Assembly: GCF_030070105.1 (NCBI RefSeq)
Contig: NZ_JASJOO010000002.1
Coordinates: 992,001-1,056,000, forward strand
Direction: 5' to 3'
DNA from: Bermanella sp. WJH001
GTDB lineage: Bacteria > Pseudomonadota > Gammaproteobacteria > Pseudomonadales > Oceanobacteraceae
Length of the DNA stretch: 64,000 bases
The notes under the pieces were generated by a model that saw nothing but the letters and a program-made list of their open reading frames with translations, was not told the origin of the DNA and did no database searches. A program made the position numbers and the translations under genes. Position 1 is the first letter of the stretch. Each line of letters starts with the position of its first letter. Positions 54,404 to 63,149 of this stretch are shown here, one piece after another.

Positions 54404-54556
54404 ATGAAAAGCTCAAGCACAACAAAAGCAGCCCAATCTAACAAGGACTTCATGCATGGCGCTGCGATCATCGACGAAAAGGGCAGAGAAACGCCCATCA
54501 CAGAAGATATGATTCAAAAAGCCTTAAAGAAAATCCTACAAGCTGCCAAATCTTAA
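54404..54556 (+). CDS. PA1571-family micro-protein
   Basis: 50-aa protein. Strong AAGGGGTG SD at proper spacing and a complete frame. The sequence AAIIDEKGRETPITEDMIQKA matches the small PA1571 group. Function unknown. Ends before a terminator; missed by usual length cut-offs. Confidence 0.8.
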   Translation: MKSSSTTKAAQSNKDFMHGAAIIDEKGRETPITEDMIQKALKKILQAAKS

Positions 54557-54578
54557 CAACAGCTTGCAACGTCAATTG

Positions 54579-54602
54579 AAACAGCCACTGGCTGTTTTTT
54601 TA
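54579..54602 (+). terminator. Intrinsic terminator after the PA1571-like gene
   Basis: AACAGCC / GGCTGTT, ACT loop, T-run. Between the micro-gene and convergent pdxB. Confidence 0.85.
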
Positions 54603-54629
54603 TGCCTAGCTTTCAAACAAACATTTGAA

Positions 54630-55763
54630 TTACGGCTTAATTCGCACACCTATTGCCTGTAACCATACAGGATGAGACAGACGCTTGGCCGAGATGCTTT
54701 GCCCATTCAAATCACGTCTTAATGGGTAATTCTTTCGCAACTGATCAAACGCCTTCGCTTTTTCAGCATCGCCCAGCCCAATTAAACTAAGCATTCGATA
54801 ATGGTCATCACGCACATCATAAGCATTACGAATCACTTGTTTCATGACGTAACCCGTATCCGCTTCATTACTGAAACTTAACTTGCGCACAGGCACCTCT
54901 GAAATCAACTGTGCTAAACGCAGACGTTTGGGCAAAGCAAACGTTTCACATAGTGCATCATAAATCATGGCGGTGCCGCCATATTTTCCGTCTAGGCTAT
55001 AACCGGCAATATGAGGGGTGGCCAATAAACACGCTTTAATCAGTTCGTCTGATGGTGAAGGTTCTTGCTCATATACATCTAAGATCACATTAAAATTAGG
55101 ATTCTGACTTAAATGGGCTAATAAGGCTTGGTTATCAATCACCCCGCCACGACAGCTATTAATCAAACAGGCATCGGGGTTCATCCCCTCTAATCGCGCC
55201 TTATCGACCAAATGATACGTGGCATGCTCACCCTGCTTAATAATGGGTGTATGCAGTGTCACCACATCTTGCTGCCAAACCTGATCTTTGTTTTCACTTG
55301 CGCTGAACTGGCTGATATTGGGGTCATATGCCACAACGGTCATACCCAGCGCCGTTAAGGTGTCATGTAACATGCCTCCCACGCTACCCACACCCACAAT
55401 ACCAACACTGAATTCCTGCCAGCTCTTTTGCTTGCGCTCTTGTAACACCAATAAGCAGCTCAAGACATAATCCACCACAGATTTAGCATTACAACCGGGT
55501 GCATTGGCATACTGTATGTTTTGCTGGTCTAGGTAATCTGTATCTAGGTGGTCAGTACCTATGGTGCAAGTACCCACAAATTTAACGCGACTGCCAGCCA
55601 ACAAGGCTTCGTTCACATTGGTAATGGAGCGTACCAATAGTATGTCGGCATCTTTCACTTGCTCGTTGGTCATCTCTCGACCAGGTAGTGTCACCAGTTG
55701 GTTACACATATCGCTAAAAAAGGCATCCAACAGCGGGATGTTTTCATCGGCAACAATTTTCAT
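54630..55763 (-). CDS. pdxB: Erythronate-4-phosphate dehydrogenase
   Basis: 377-aa NAD-dependent 2-hydroxyacid dehydrogenase of pyridoxal phosphate synthesis. Rossmann segment GIVGVGSVGGMLHDTL, catalytic Arg in INSCRGGVIDNQAL, TPHIAGYSLDGK with the His. The C-terminal PdxB dimerisation domain is present. The start overlaps the nuclease stop by 4 bp. Confidence 0.95.
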   Translation of the reverse strand: MKIVADENIPLLDAFFSDMCNQLVTLPGREMTNEQVKDADILLVRSITNVNEALLAGSRVKFVGTCTIGTDHLDTDYLDQQNIQYANAPGCNAKSVVDYVLSCLLVLQERKQKSWQEFSVGIVGVGSVGGMLHDTLTALGMTVVAYDPNISQFSASENKDQVWQQDVVTLHTPIIKQGEHATYHLVDKARLEGMNPDACLINSCRGGVIDNQALLAHLSQNPNFNVILDVYEQEPSPSDELIKACLLATPHIAGYSLDGKYGGTAMIYDALCETFALPKRLRLAQLISEVPVRKLSFSNEADTGYVMKQVIRNAYDVRDDHYRMLSLIGLGDAEKAKAFDQLRKNYPLRRDLNGQSISAKRLSHPVWLQAIGVRIKP

Positions 55764-56638
55764 AAATACAGTCCAGCTAATGTCTCTAGGGCCTTTTTTA
55801 ATGGCCGATGAATGCCCACTTGTTGAGTAAGAGCATCAATGAATACGTAATTGTCTTGATTAAAGGGCAAAGGTGCAAGGTTCAATGGTATGTCTTGACG
55901 TAAACGGGTTAGGGTTTGATTCAACAACAAACGGGGCTTATTTTCCAACAAGGCCGTTGCAATTCGTTTTGCCCCTCTGACAGGTAAGACTTCCTCAGCG
56001 CCAATAGCTTGATAAATCCCTTGTGCGTCTGTGTAATGTTGCAACAAGGTTGTCGCCGTTTTCACACCGATTCCAGGAATACCTTCAATATTGTCACTTG
56101 CATCCCCTACCATGGAAAGGTAATCCACCACTTGATTTGCACACAATCCCGTATCGCTTAATAAGCGGCTTTCATCCCACAAGGCATCCGTGGCGCTATC
56201 ACGCATGATTACATTTTCAGCCAACAGCTGGCGCAGATCTTTATCTCGAGAATGAATGGTAATTTGATAATCGCTCAACTGCGAAACACTGGCCGCTATA
56301 TAATCATCGGCTTCAAATTCAGCTCCAGCCTGCACAACAAAACCCATATGTTCACAAAAAGACTTGAGCAAACTTAACTGATAAATAATATCTTCGGTAG
56401 GTAACGCACGATTAGCTTTGTATTGAGGATCTAGTTGATGACGAAAGCAGGTGCCTAGGCTTTCATCAAATGCGGCGACGGTTAAATCGGCATCAAAAAA
56501 ATCAGGGTTCATTAACCAACGCAAGCTGGCCAGTAGCGGGTACACCTCCCAACCGTCTTCATTAATGACCGTTGGGCCGGGTGCAAAATAATAACGAAAA
56601 AAAACCGCCGATATATCAATTAAGTGTGCGTGTTTCAC
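55760..56638 (-). CDS. 5'-3' exonuclease of the Xni/flap endonuclease family
   Basis: 292-aa structure-specific nuclease. N-terminal HLIDISAVFFRYYFAPGP, metal carboxylates (EFEADDYIA, SRDKDL) and a helix-hairpin-helix GDASDNIEGIPGIGVKTATTLL. Resembles the 5'-3' domain of DNA polymerase I as a stand-alone protein. Overlaps pdxB and the following small gene (4 bp each). Confidence 0.9.
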   Translation of the reverse strand: MKHAHLIDISAVFFRYYFAPGPTVINEDGWEVYPLLASLRWLMNPDFFDADLTVAAFDESLGTCFRHQLDPQYKANRALPTEDIIYQLSLLKSFCEHMGFVVQAGAEFEADDYIAASVSQLSDYQITIHSRDKDLRQLLAENVIMRDSATDALWDESRLLSDTGLCANQVVDYLSMVGDASDNIEGIPGIGVKTATTLLQHYTDAQGIYQAIGAEEVLPVRGAKRIATALLENKPRLLLNQTLTRLRQDIPLNLAPLPFNQDNYVFIDALTQQVGIHRPLKKALETLAGLYL

Positions 56639-57051
56639 CGATTACTCTTAGGGGTATAAAACGGAATGGATGCATTTTCTATGGTCATACTCACAGGTGG
56701 CGCTGGTAATAAATTGATATCTTCCACGCTGGCACCTTTTGGGAATATTAAATGGCCATCTTCAAATCGAGCGGGAAATTCTGAACTGGGGTAATACCAG
56801 CCTAGAAGCGTTTCATGTTCAAAAACCACCAGCCAGCGAATAGGCAGATATTCCTCCCCTACTCGCTCAAGCCCCACCACAGATAAATCATGGGACTCAC
56901 CAAAATAATAAACACTCACCAGTTGACTGCCATCACCTAAAAGCTCAGGGGCTTGTTGACGAATCAAAATATGAGCTTGCTCTGCATCTAACGCAACAAC
57001 CGCTGCACTGCTAAACACAAGTGTTAAAACCAACAGCATCCTTGCCGCCAT
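56635..57051 (-). CDS. Exported hypothetical protein
   Basis: 138 aa. Signal peptide to about residue 20 (LVLTLVFSSAAVVA), then a compact domain with no recognised family. It lies between the helicase gene (3 bp) and the nuclease gene (4-bp overlap) in one dense operon. Function unknown. Confidence 0.7.
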   Translation of the reverse strand: MAARMLLVLTLVFSSAAVVALDAEQAHILIRQQAPELLGDGSQLVSVYYFGESHDLSVVGLERVGEEYLPIRWLVVFEHETLLGWYYPSSEFPARFEDGHLIFPKGASVEDINLLPAPPVSMTIENASIPFYTPKSNR

Positions 57052-57054
57052 AAT

Positions 57055-58395
57055 TTACCCCTTGGGAACTGGTTCCGTTACAATTTTTTTGCCTAAATAT
57101 TTTTCTAAATCCATCATGCCATACGCTTCGTATTCATCGATGAAGGTGATCGCCATACCGCTCGCCCCAGCACGACCAGTACGACCAATACGGTGAACAT
57201 AATCCTCAGGGTCATCCGGTAAGTTATAATTAAATACATGAGTAATACCGTCAACGTGGATACCACGGCCCGCCACATCCGTCGCCACTAGCACGGTATT
57301 ATCTTGGTTTTTAAAGCGCTCAAGGGTTTTTACACGTTTTTGCTGGGCCACTTCACCACTTAACAACATGGCTTTAACACCCATTTTATTTAAACGATCC
57401 GCCAGATCACGAGAGGTATCACGGCGATTAGCGAAGATAATAGCTTTACCTGTGGTGGCTTCATTTAATAAGTTCACCAACACTTGGTCTTTTTCAGTTT
57501 CTTGTAGGCTGTAAAAACGCTGATCAACGGTCTCAGTAGCAACCGATTCTGGTTCAATTTCAATTTGCTGAGGCTTATACGTCCAGCTTTCGCTTAAAGC
57601 CACTACATCGTATGGGTAGGTCGCACTGAACAACTGGGTTTGACGAATGTCTTTTTCAGGGGTGGCGCGAATAATACGTTTAAGGTCAGGAATGAACCCC
57701 ATGTCTAACATGCGGTCTGCTTCATCAATCACCAACAATTCAACTTGGTCCAAAAACACCACTTTTTGTTGTAAGAAATCTAATAAACGACCTGGTGTCG
57801 CCACGACAATATCAACAATGCTGTTTAGCTCGTCTTTTTGTTTATCGTAATCTACGCCACCGACAACGGTGACCACATTGATGTCAGTGTACTTGGACAG
57901 ACCTTGTGCATCTTTGGCAATTTGCATGGCCAATTCACGGGTTGGTGCAATCACTAACGCACGAGGTTCACTGGCATACCGCTCACTTGGAGACGTGGTT
58001 AATAATTTTTGTAAAACCGTAATTAAAAACGCAGCCGTTTTACCAGTACCGGTTTGAGCTTTACCAATAATGTCATGACCAGCAAGGGTTAAGGGTAAAG
58101 AGGCCGCCTGAATTGGGCTAGCATATTGAAAACCTAAATCATAAATACCGCGCATGATGCGCTCATCTAAATTAAGGTCATGGAAACGGGTTTTACCTTC
58201 AGCTGGTTCAACGCTAAATTGGCTTGGATCCCATGGCGTCACTGTTTTTTTCTTTGGCGCGGCTTTTGATTTAGCTTTTGCTGGGGCTTTAGTTTGTTTT
58301 TTTTCAGTTGCAGGTTTTGGCGCACTTTTAGACGCTACTGACTGCTTTGCTGGTTCTGATTTATTAAATATTTTTTTAATTAATCCAAATGGCAT
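57055..58395 (-). CDS. rhlB: DEAD-box RNA helicase, RhlB-like
   Basis: 446 aa. A basic Lys/Ala/Pro-rich N-terminal tail (residues 10-50) precedes the DEAD-box core: Q-motif with FQYASPIQAASLP, Walker A AQTGTGKTAAF, PTRELAMQIA, DEAD in VIDEADRML, SATYP, and the C-terminal HRIGRTGRAG. Similar to Pseudomonas-type RhlB. Starts at the very base after the epmC stop. Confidence 0.88.
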   Translation of the reverse strand: MPFGLIKKIFNKSEPAKQSVASKSAPKPATEKKQTKAPAKAKSKAAPKKKTVTPWDPSQFSVEPAEGKTRFHDLNLDERIMRGIYDLGFQYASPIQAASLPLTLAGHDIIGKAQTGTGKTAAFLITVLQKLLTTSPSERYASEPRALVIAPTRELAMQIAKDAQGLSKYTDINVVTVVGGVDYDKQKDELNSIVDIVVATPGRLLDFLQQKVVFLDQVELLVIDEADRMLDMGFIPDLKRIIRATPEKDIRQTQLFSATYPYDVVALSESWTYKPQQIEIEPESVATETVDQRFYSLQETEKDQVLVNLLNEATTGKAIIFANRRDTSRDLADRLNKMGVKAMLLSGEVAQQKRVKTLERFKNQDNTVLVATDVAGRGIHVDGITHVFNYNLPDDPEDYVHRIGRTGRAGASGMAITFIDEYEAYGMMDLEKYLGKKIVTEPVPKG

Positions 58396-58941
58396 TTATA
58401 ACATTTCCCGTTTAAATTCTGATAAGTTCAATGATTGCCCGCTACGATAATGCGCGATTAAAGCATCACTGAACTGTTTTGCCCGTGTTGGCAAACCCTG
58501 TTGCAAATACACCTGTACTTGCTGGTATATATTGTCTTTAAAGACGTTAGCGGATTGTTCAATATAATGAGGATCGCCGCTTAAATTATCGATACTCACA
58601 TTAAATCTGAAATTAGCACTTTGGCTGAGTATCCACTCCAACGCTTGCGGCTTAATTTCTACTTTTTCAAACTCAGTTTGCTGCTCAGGTGTTCGACCAT
58701 CAGGGTTATACCAATAGCCAAAATCCACCAGCTTACGGCGCTTCTCCCCAGCAATACACCAATGGCTAATTTCATGCAGTGCGCTTGAAAAAAAACCATG
58801 GGCAAAAATCACACGATCCCAAGGATAATACTGACTTCTTGGGATATATATAGGCTCATGCCCGCCTCGAACCAATTCCGTATTTATGGTGCTTTTGAAG
58901 CATTGGTTAAAGATTTGAATAGCGGCTGAGCAGTGATACAT
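58396..58941 (-). CDS. epmC: Elongation factor P hydroxylase
   Basis: 181 aa. HEISHW metal-binding motif with upstream RGGHEPIYIP and following YWYNPDGRT, which are EpmC/YfcM signatures. It hydroxylates the beta-lysyl-lysine of EF-P. Adjacent head-to-tail with rhlB (no gap). Confidence 0.92.
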   Translation of the reverse strand: MYHCSAAIQIFNQCFKSTINTELVRGGHEPIYIPRSQYYPWDRVIFAHGFFSSALHEISHWCIAGEKRRKLVDFGYWYNPDGRTPEQQTEFEKVEIKPQALEWILSQSANFRFNVSIDNLSGDPHYIEQSANVFKDNIYQQVQVYLQQGLPTRAKQFSDALIAHYRSGQSLNLSEFKREML

Positions 58942-59075
58942 AGATTCTTACAACATTCTAACTGGCCTGCTTTATACCAGTTATGGCCGATAGCTACCAG
59001 TTGCAAACTGTGAGCATTGCATTTCATAGTAAAATCACGATACTTAGGCGTTTTTTTACTAGGGATAATCGGCAC

Positions 59076-60458
59076 ATGCTCAGGTCTTTTTTCAAGCAAG
59101 CCAAACCGCTTATGGTTTTGATGCTGCCGATCCTTGGAACGCAATTAGCACAAACCGGCATGGGCGTGGTGGATACCTTAATTGCAGGGCTTGCGGGCAC
59201 CCTCGATCTAGCCTCTATTGCGGTGGGAAGCAGCATTTGGTTACCCATTGTTTTATTCGAAGCAGGCATTATGGTGGCTCTTACCCCCATGGTTGCCCAC
59301 GCTAAAGGCGCCAAAAATAAGCAGCAATCTGCTCACTATTTACAACAGGGGATTTATCTAGGCTTAGTGATAGGCCTCATTGCCATGACCATCATGTTAT
59401 TGGGCACACGCCCTCTAATGGCGCTTATGGAGATCAGTGAAGACATTCAAAGCATCACGGTTGATTACTTGTTTTATATTGCCCTTGCTTTACCGGCTGT
59501 GGCTATTCATCAAGCCTTTCGCTCTTATAATGAAGCAGTACACCTCACCAAACCTGTGACCGTTATCGCATTTGCAGGCTTATTGCTCAATATCCCCCTC
59601 AACCTAGTATTTGTATTTGGTTTTGGTCCCATTGAAGCCATGGGTGGACCGGGCTGTGGCCTGGCAAGTTTGATCGTGTTTTACCTCATGACCATTGCCA
59701 TCTGGATATTCACTTGGTTTAGCCAACACCATCAAAAAGTAAAGCCACTACAAAACTTCACTGGCCCTAATATTAAAACCATTGGCAACATCAGCGCGGT
59801 AGGTTTGCCCATTGGCTTAGCCATTTTTGCTGAGGTGAGCCTATTTTGTATTATTGCCTTATTTATTGCCCAATTGGGTCCTGTGGTGGTGGCCGCTCAC
59901 CAAATCACACTTAATATCACCACGGTTACCTTTATGGTGCCCTTAAGCCTAGCCACTGCCTTAACCGTAAGAGTGGGTCATGAGCTCGGCCGCAATCAGC
60001 CCGTAGCCGCTAAACAAGCTTGGGTGAACGCCATTCAAATTAACCTCATATTTGCCCTGTTTAATGCCAGTATTTTGTTCTTTTTAGGGGGCGCACTGGC
60101 CAGTCTGTACAGCCAAGACCAGCAAGTGTTATCACTGGCGGTATTATTAATGATGCATGCAGCGGTTTTTCAAATCAGCGACAGCATCCAAGTAGGTGCC
60201 GCAGGTGCATTACGTGGTTATAAAGACACCATGGTCACCCTAGCGATTAGTATTGTTTCATTTTGGTTTGTGGGTCTGCCTCTTGGTTATTACTTAGGGC
60301 TTTCACACGTGGCGCCCATGGGGGCTGCGGGCTTTTGGGTAGGCTTAATTGTGGGTTTAAGTGTGAATGCGGTGTTACTACTATCACGTCTTTACTATGT
60401 GAGCCGCAAAGCAATCAATCAACTGGATATTAGGCCGCACGCGGTTATTCAAAACTGA
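59076..60458 (+). CDS. MATE-family multidrug efflux transporter
   Basis: 460-aa, twelve-helix Na+/H+-drug antiporter (NorM-like). The two MATE repeats start at LPILGTQLAQTGMGVVDTLIAG and AVGLPIGLAIFAEVSLFC. Start at 59076 gives the usual family length; a longer frame upstream overlaps the epmC promoter region. Confidence 0.92.
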   Translation: MLRSFFKQAKPLMVLMLPILGTQLAQTGMGVVDTLIAGLAGTLDLASIAVGSSIWLPIVLFEAGIMVALTPMVAHAKGAKNKQQSAHYLQQGIYLGLVIGLIAMTIMLLGTRPLMALMEISEDIQSITVDYLFYIALALPAVAIHQAFRSYNEAVHLTKPVTVIAFAGLLLNIPLNLVFVFGFGPIEAMGGPGCGLASLIVFYLMTIAIWIFTWFSQHHQKVKPLQNFTGPNIKTIGNISAVGLPIGLAIFAEVSLFCIIALFIAQLGPVVVAAHQITLNITTVTFMVPLSLATALTVRVGHELGRNQPVAAKQAWVNAIQINLIFALFNASILFFLGGALASLYSQDQQVLSLAVLLMMHAAVFQISDSIQVGAAGALRGYKDTMVTLAISIVSFWFVGLPLGYYLGLSHVAPMGAAGFWVGLIVGLSVNAVLLLSRLYYVSRKAINQLDIRPHAVIQN

Positions 60459-60532
60459 TCATACTCCTTGGTTTTTTGCACCTATACTCAAATTAAGTGC
60501 AGGAAGCAGTCGCAATTAGCCTTGGAGTGAAT

Positions 60533-61201
60533 ATGGCCAAACAAGCCGATGTTATTGATTTTAGGCAACACAAACGAAATCTACCCAATATACAGCGCCT
60601 ATTGCCCGAATTAGACGGCATAGAAATGCTGTACACCAATGATTCATCTGATCAAATATTCAGTTTAAAGGTCCTTTGCTGGGCCATATGGAGTGATGGC
60701 CACATTGATGGCATGGTGCCTTGGCTTAACCGCCTTGTGGCGTGTCGCAGCCTAGATGACCCACTTAATGGTCACTGGGAAGGCTTCATGGACACCAATA
60801 CAGGGCAAGTACTGTTTGAAGTGCCTACTTACAAGTCTGAATTTTTAAAACAAAGCGCTCAATTTTACCCCATTGTGCAAACCGGCTCGGTGAGCATTGC
60901 CCAAGAAATCCCTGACCTAATTGGCTCTCACGCCGTATTTAGTCAAGATCACTTTGACAGCTTTAACATCCAAGAGATTCATAGCTGGCGCCTCTATAGT
61001 GACGGCAGTATTTTAGCCATGTGTGTTGAAGAGGATCATGTACACAGCACCCCTGTTTTAACCGGTGATGACTGCTTATTTAGCGCGCAGCACCGTAAAG
61101 ATTTTCATTATTTCTTCCAACACACCATCGCCAATAAGATCAAATCAAAAGACCCTGACGCACTGGCTGCCATGGCTCATTTGGCCAAGCATTCATCCTA
61201 A
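60533..61201 (+). CDS. Conserved hypothetical protein
   Basis: 222 aa, soluble, no recognised domain. Contains LKVLCWAIWSDGHIDGMVPWLN and HSWRLYSDGSILAMCVEED. Start at 60533 with TGGAGTGAA SD. 51 bp before mtgA. Function unknown. Confidence 0.72.
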   Translation: MAKQADVIDFRQHKRNLPNIQRLLPELDGIEMLYTNDSSDQIFSLKVLCWAIWSDGHIDGMVPWLNRLVACRSLDDPLNGHWEGFMDTNTGQVLFEVPTYKSEFLKQSAQFYPIVQTGSVSIAQEIPDLIGSHAVFSQDHFDSFNIQEIHSWRLYSDGSILAMCVEEDHVHSTPVLTGDDCLFSAQHRKDFHYFFQHTIANKIKSKDPDALAAMAHLAKHSS

Positions 61202-61252
61202 TGTAAGCTGTAGCAGATTATGATTAGGCAAAGCGTTCATTAAGGGCTCTTC

Positions 61253-62110
61253 ATGTTTCGCATCAAGGACGAATACTTAAACGACTTAGAAACCAATCCA
61301 TGGAAACGATTTCGCAATCGCACGATTCGCGTCATCGTTAGCCCTTATCATTTAATGAAGTCAATCTTCATGGTGACTGGCGCCATTTTTTGGATATTGG
61401 CCATAGTTGCCCTTATTTCTACATTTACCTTGTTGGAAAGCCTACCTCACTTTGAAGACAAGGGTTTTGAGCAGGCAAAACAATCAGCGGTCAAAAGTGT
61501 TGAAGAACATTTATCACAATCCCCTTCTGCCCTAAAAAGCTATCAATGGATTAGCATCGACAAGATCAATCGCGAGTTACTGTATGCCATCGTCATGAGC
61601 GAAGACGGTGATTTTTTCAATCATCAAGGCATCGACTATGATGCGTTGATTAGCGCGTTAGGTGAAAACATTAAACGCCGTGAATGGAGCTATGGGGCCA
61701 GTACCATTACTCAACAAACGGTGAAAAACATTTACTTTGAAAACAATAAAACCCTATACCGCAAGCTCAAAGAACTCCTTGTCACCAAGCGACTTGAAAA
61801 AGCACTAAGTAAAAATGAAATACTAGAACTGTACTTAAATATCATCGAATTTGGCCCTGACATCTATGGGATTCACGCTGCATCTGAGTATTATTTTAAA
61901 GCCAAACCCAGCCAACTTAATGCAGCTCAGGGGGCTTTTTTAGCCGTATTAATGCCCAGCCCGCGTAAGTATCATTTCACTATTTACCAAAACCAGTACT
62001 TGGCTAAACGCCATAAACGCAAATACCGCAGAATCCTGCAAGACATGCGCTTTAAAGAATACATAAGCCCTATTCAGTACGATAAATACATGAAGTGGTC
62101 ATTCTTTTAA
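61253..62110 (+). CDS. mtgA: Monofunctional peptidoglycan glycosyltransferase
   Basis: 285-aa GT51 enzyme polymerising lipid II. One N-terminal TM segment (about 37-60), then EDGDFFNHQGID (catalytic Glu), GASTITQQTVKN, RKLKELLVTKRLEKALSKNEILELYLN and AASEYYF. Slightly longer than E. coli MtgA at the N-terminus. Confidence 0.95.
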   Translation: MFRIKDEYLNDLETNPWKRFRNRTIRVIVSPYHLMKSIFMVTGAIFWILAIVALISTFTLLESLPHFEDKGFEQAKQSAVKSVEEHLSQSPSALKSYQWISIDKINRELLYAIVMSEDGDFFNHQGIDYDALISALGENIKRREWSYGASTITQQTVKNIYFENNKTLYRKLKELLVTKRLEKALSKNEILELYLNIIEFGPDIYGIHAASEYYFKAKPSQLNAAQGAFLAVLMPSPRKYHFTIYQNQYLAKRHKRKYRRILQDMRFKEYISPIQYDKYMKWSFF

Positions 62111-62231
62111 CTTTCTTACTTTTGTTGCATGTCACAGGCAAAATACGCCATCGTACTAAAAACTTGATGTAAACACTTGCAGCGACTCATAGGCACAGTA
62201 AACTGCGCCCATTCATTGATAGGAAGTCATT

Positions 62232-63062
62232 ATGCAGGCGCCAATTAAATTATTATTTGTTTTATCCCTTATCACTGCTTTAGCAGGCTGTGCCGCAACC
62301 ACACCCTTGGTATTAGGCGCTGGTGGTAACCATGAATTTCTAAAGTACAAAACGGACATCCGCTTAAAAGCTGCCGCGGCACTTGATGAAGAACCCGATC
62401 TGATTACCTATTCAATCAACGGTATTGTTGAAAACAAAAGCAATGACGTCATCAACACCTATTTATTAGGTTATGGTAAAGATGATTACAGCCAAGACAT
62501 GAAAAGCATCGCGATTTATCAAATTGGCTTAATTTATATGAATCGCTACAACAAAGACCGTGACGACGAAAAAGCGAAAGCTTATTTTCATCGTCACCTT
62601 ATCGAATTTCCTTACAGCATCCTACAAGACCGTGTTCACGATCGCTTAGCCATCATAGAAGCTCGTAAAAAAGAAACGGTACAAATGACCCCAGAGCAAT
62701 TATTGTCTCATGTTGATAAAGATCGATTATTAAATAAACCCATTACTGCGTTTGACCCAGATTTAACCCCCATGAGTGAGCGCGCAATTCGCGAAAATCG
62801 TTTAGACGATGCCAATGGTGTTTATTTAACGGTTTATCAGAACCCAGGTTCCAGCGACAGCATTAAAGCCAAGTCACTTTATCAACTGGGTTTAATTTAT
62901 ATGAGTGAACAAAACCCTAATAAGAGCATCAAAAAATCCAGCTATTTCTTCCGTAAAATAATGGACGAATTCCCTAAACAAGCAGTCAGTAAAAAAGCAG
63001 AACACAAGCTAAGTAAATTACTTAACCAAAACAATGACCCTGTCACTGAGACAAGCAATTAA
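62232..63062 (+). CDS. TPR-like repeat lipoprotein
   Basis: 276-aa lipoprotein. Lipobox LAGC (Cys20). Two similar helical repeats (IAIYQIGLIYMNRYN..KAKAYFHRHLIEFPYS and SLYQLGLIYMSEQNPNKSIKKSSYFFRKIMDEFP) resemble TPR/BamD-like solenoids. Probably a periplasmic scaffold. Ends before a terminator. Confidence 0.78.
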   Translation: MQAPIKLLFVLSLITALAGCAATTPLVLGAGGNHEFLKYKTDIRLKAAAALDEEPDLITYSINGIVENKSNDVINTYLLGYGKDDYSQDMKSIAIYQIGLIYMNRYNKDRDDEKAKAYFHRHLIEFPYSILQDRVHDRLAIIEARKKETVQMTPEQLLSHVDKDRLLNKPITAFDPDLTPMSERAIRENRLDDANGVYLTVYQNPGSSDSIKAKSLYQLGLIYMSEQNPNKSIKKSSYFFRKIMDEFPKQAVSKKAEHKLSKLLNQNNDPVTETSN

Positions 63063-63083
63063 TAACCTGTCAGTTATTTAGCA

Positions 63084-63117
63084 TAAAAAAAGCGGATGAT
63101 ATCATCCGCTTTTTTTA
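63084..63117. terminator. Bidirectional intrinsic terminator
   Basis: Perfect palindrome AGCGGATGATATCATCCGCT flanked by an A-run and a T-run, between convergent genes. Confidence 0.93.
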
Positions 63118-63149
63118 TGCTTAGCACTTTTTAAACTTTATCATTGCAC

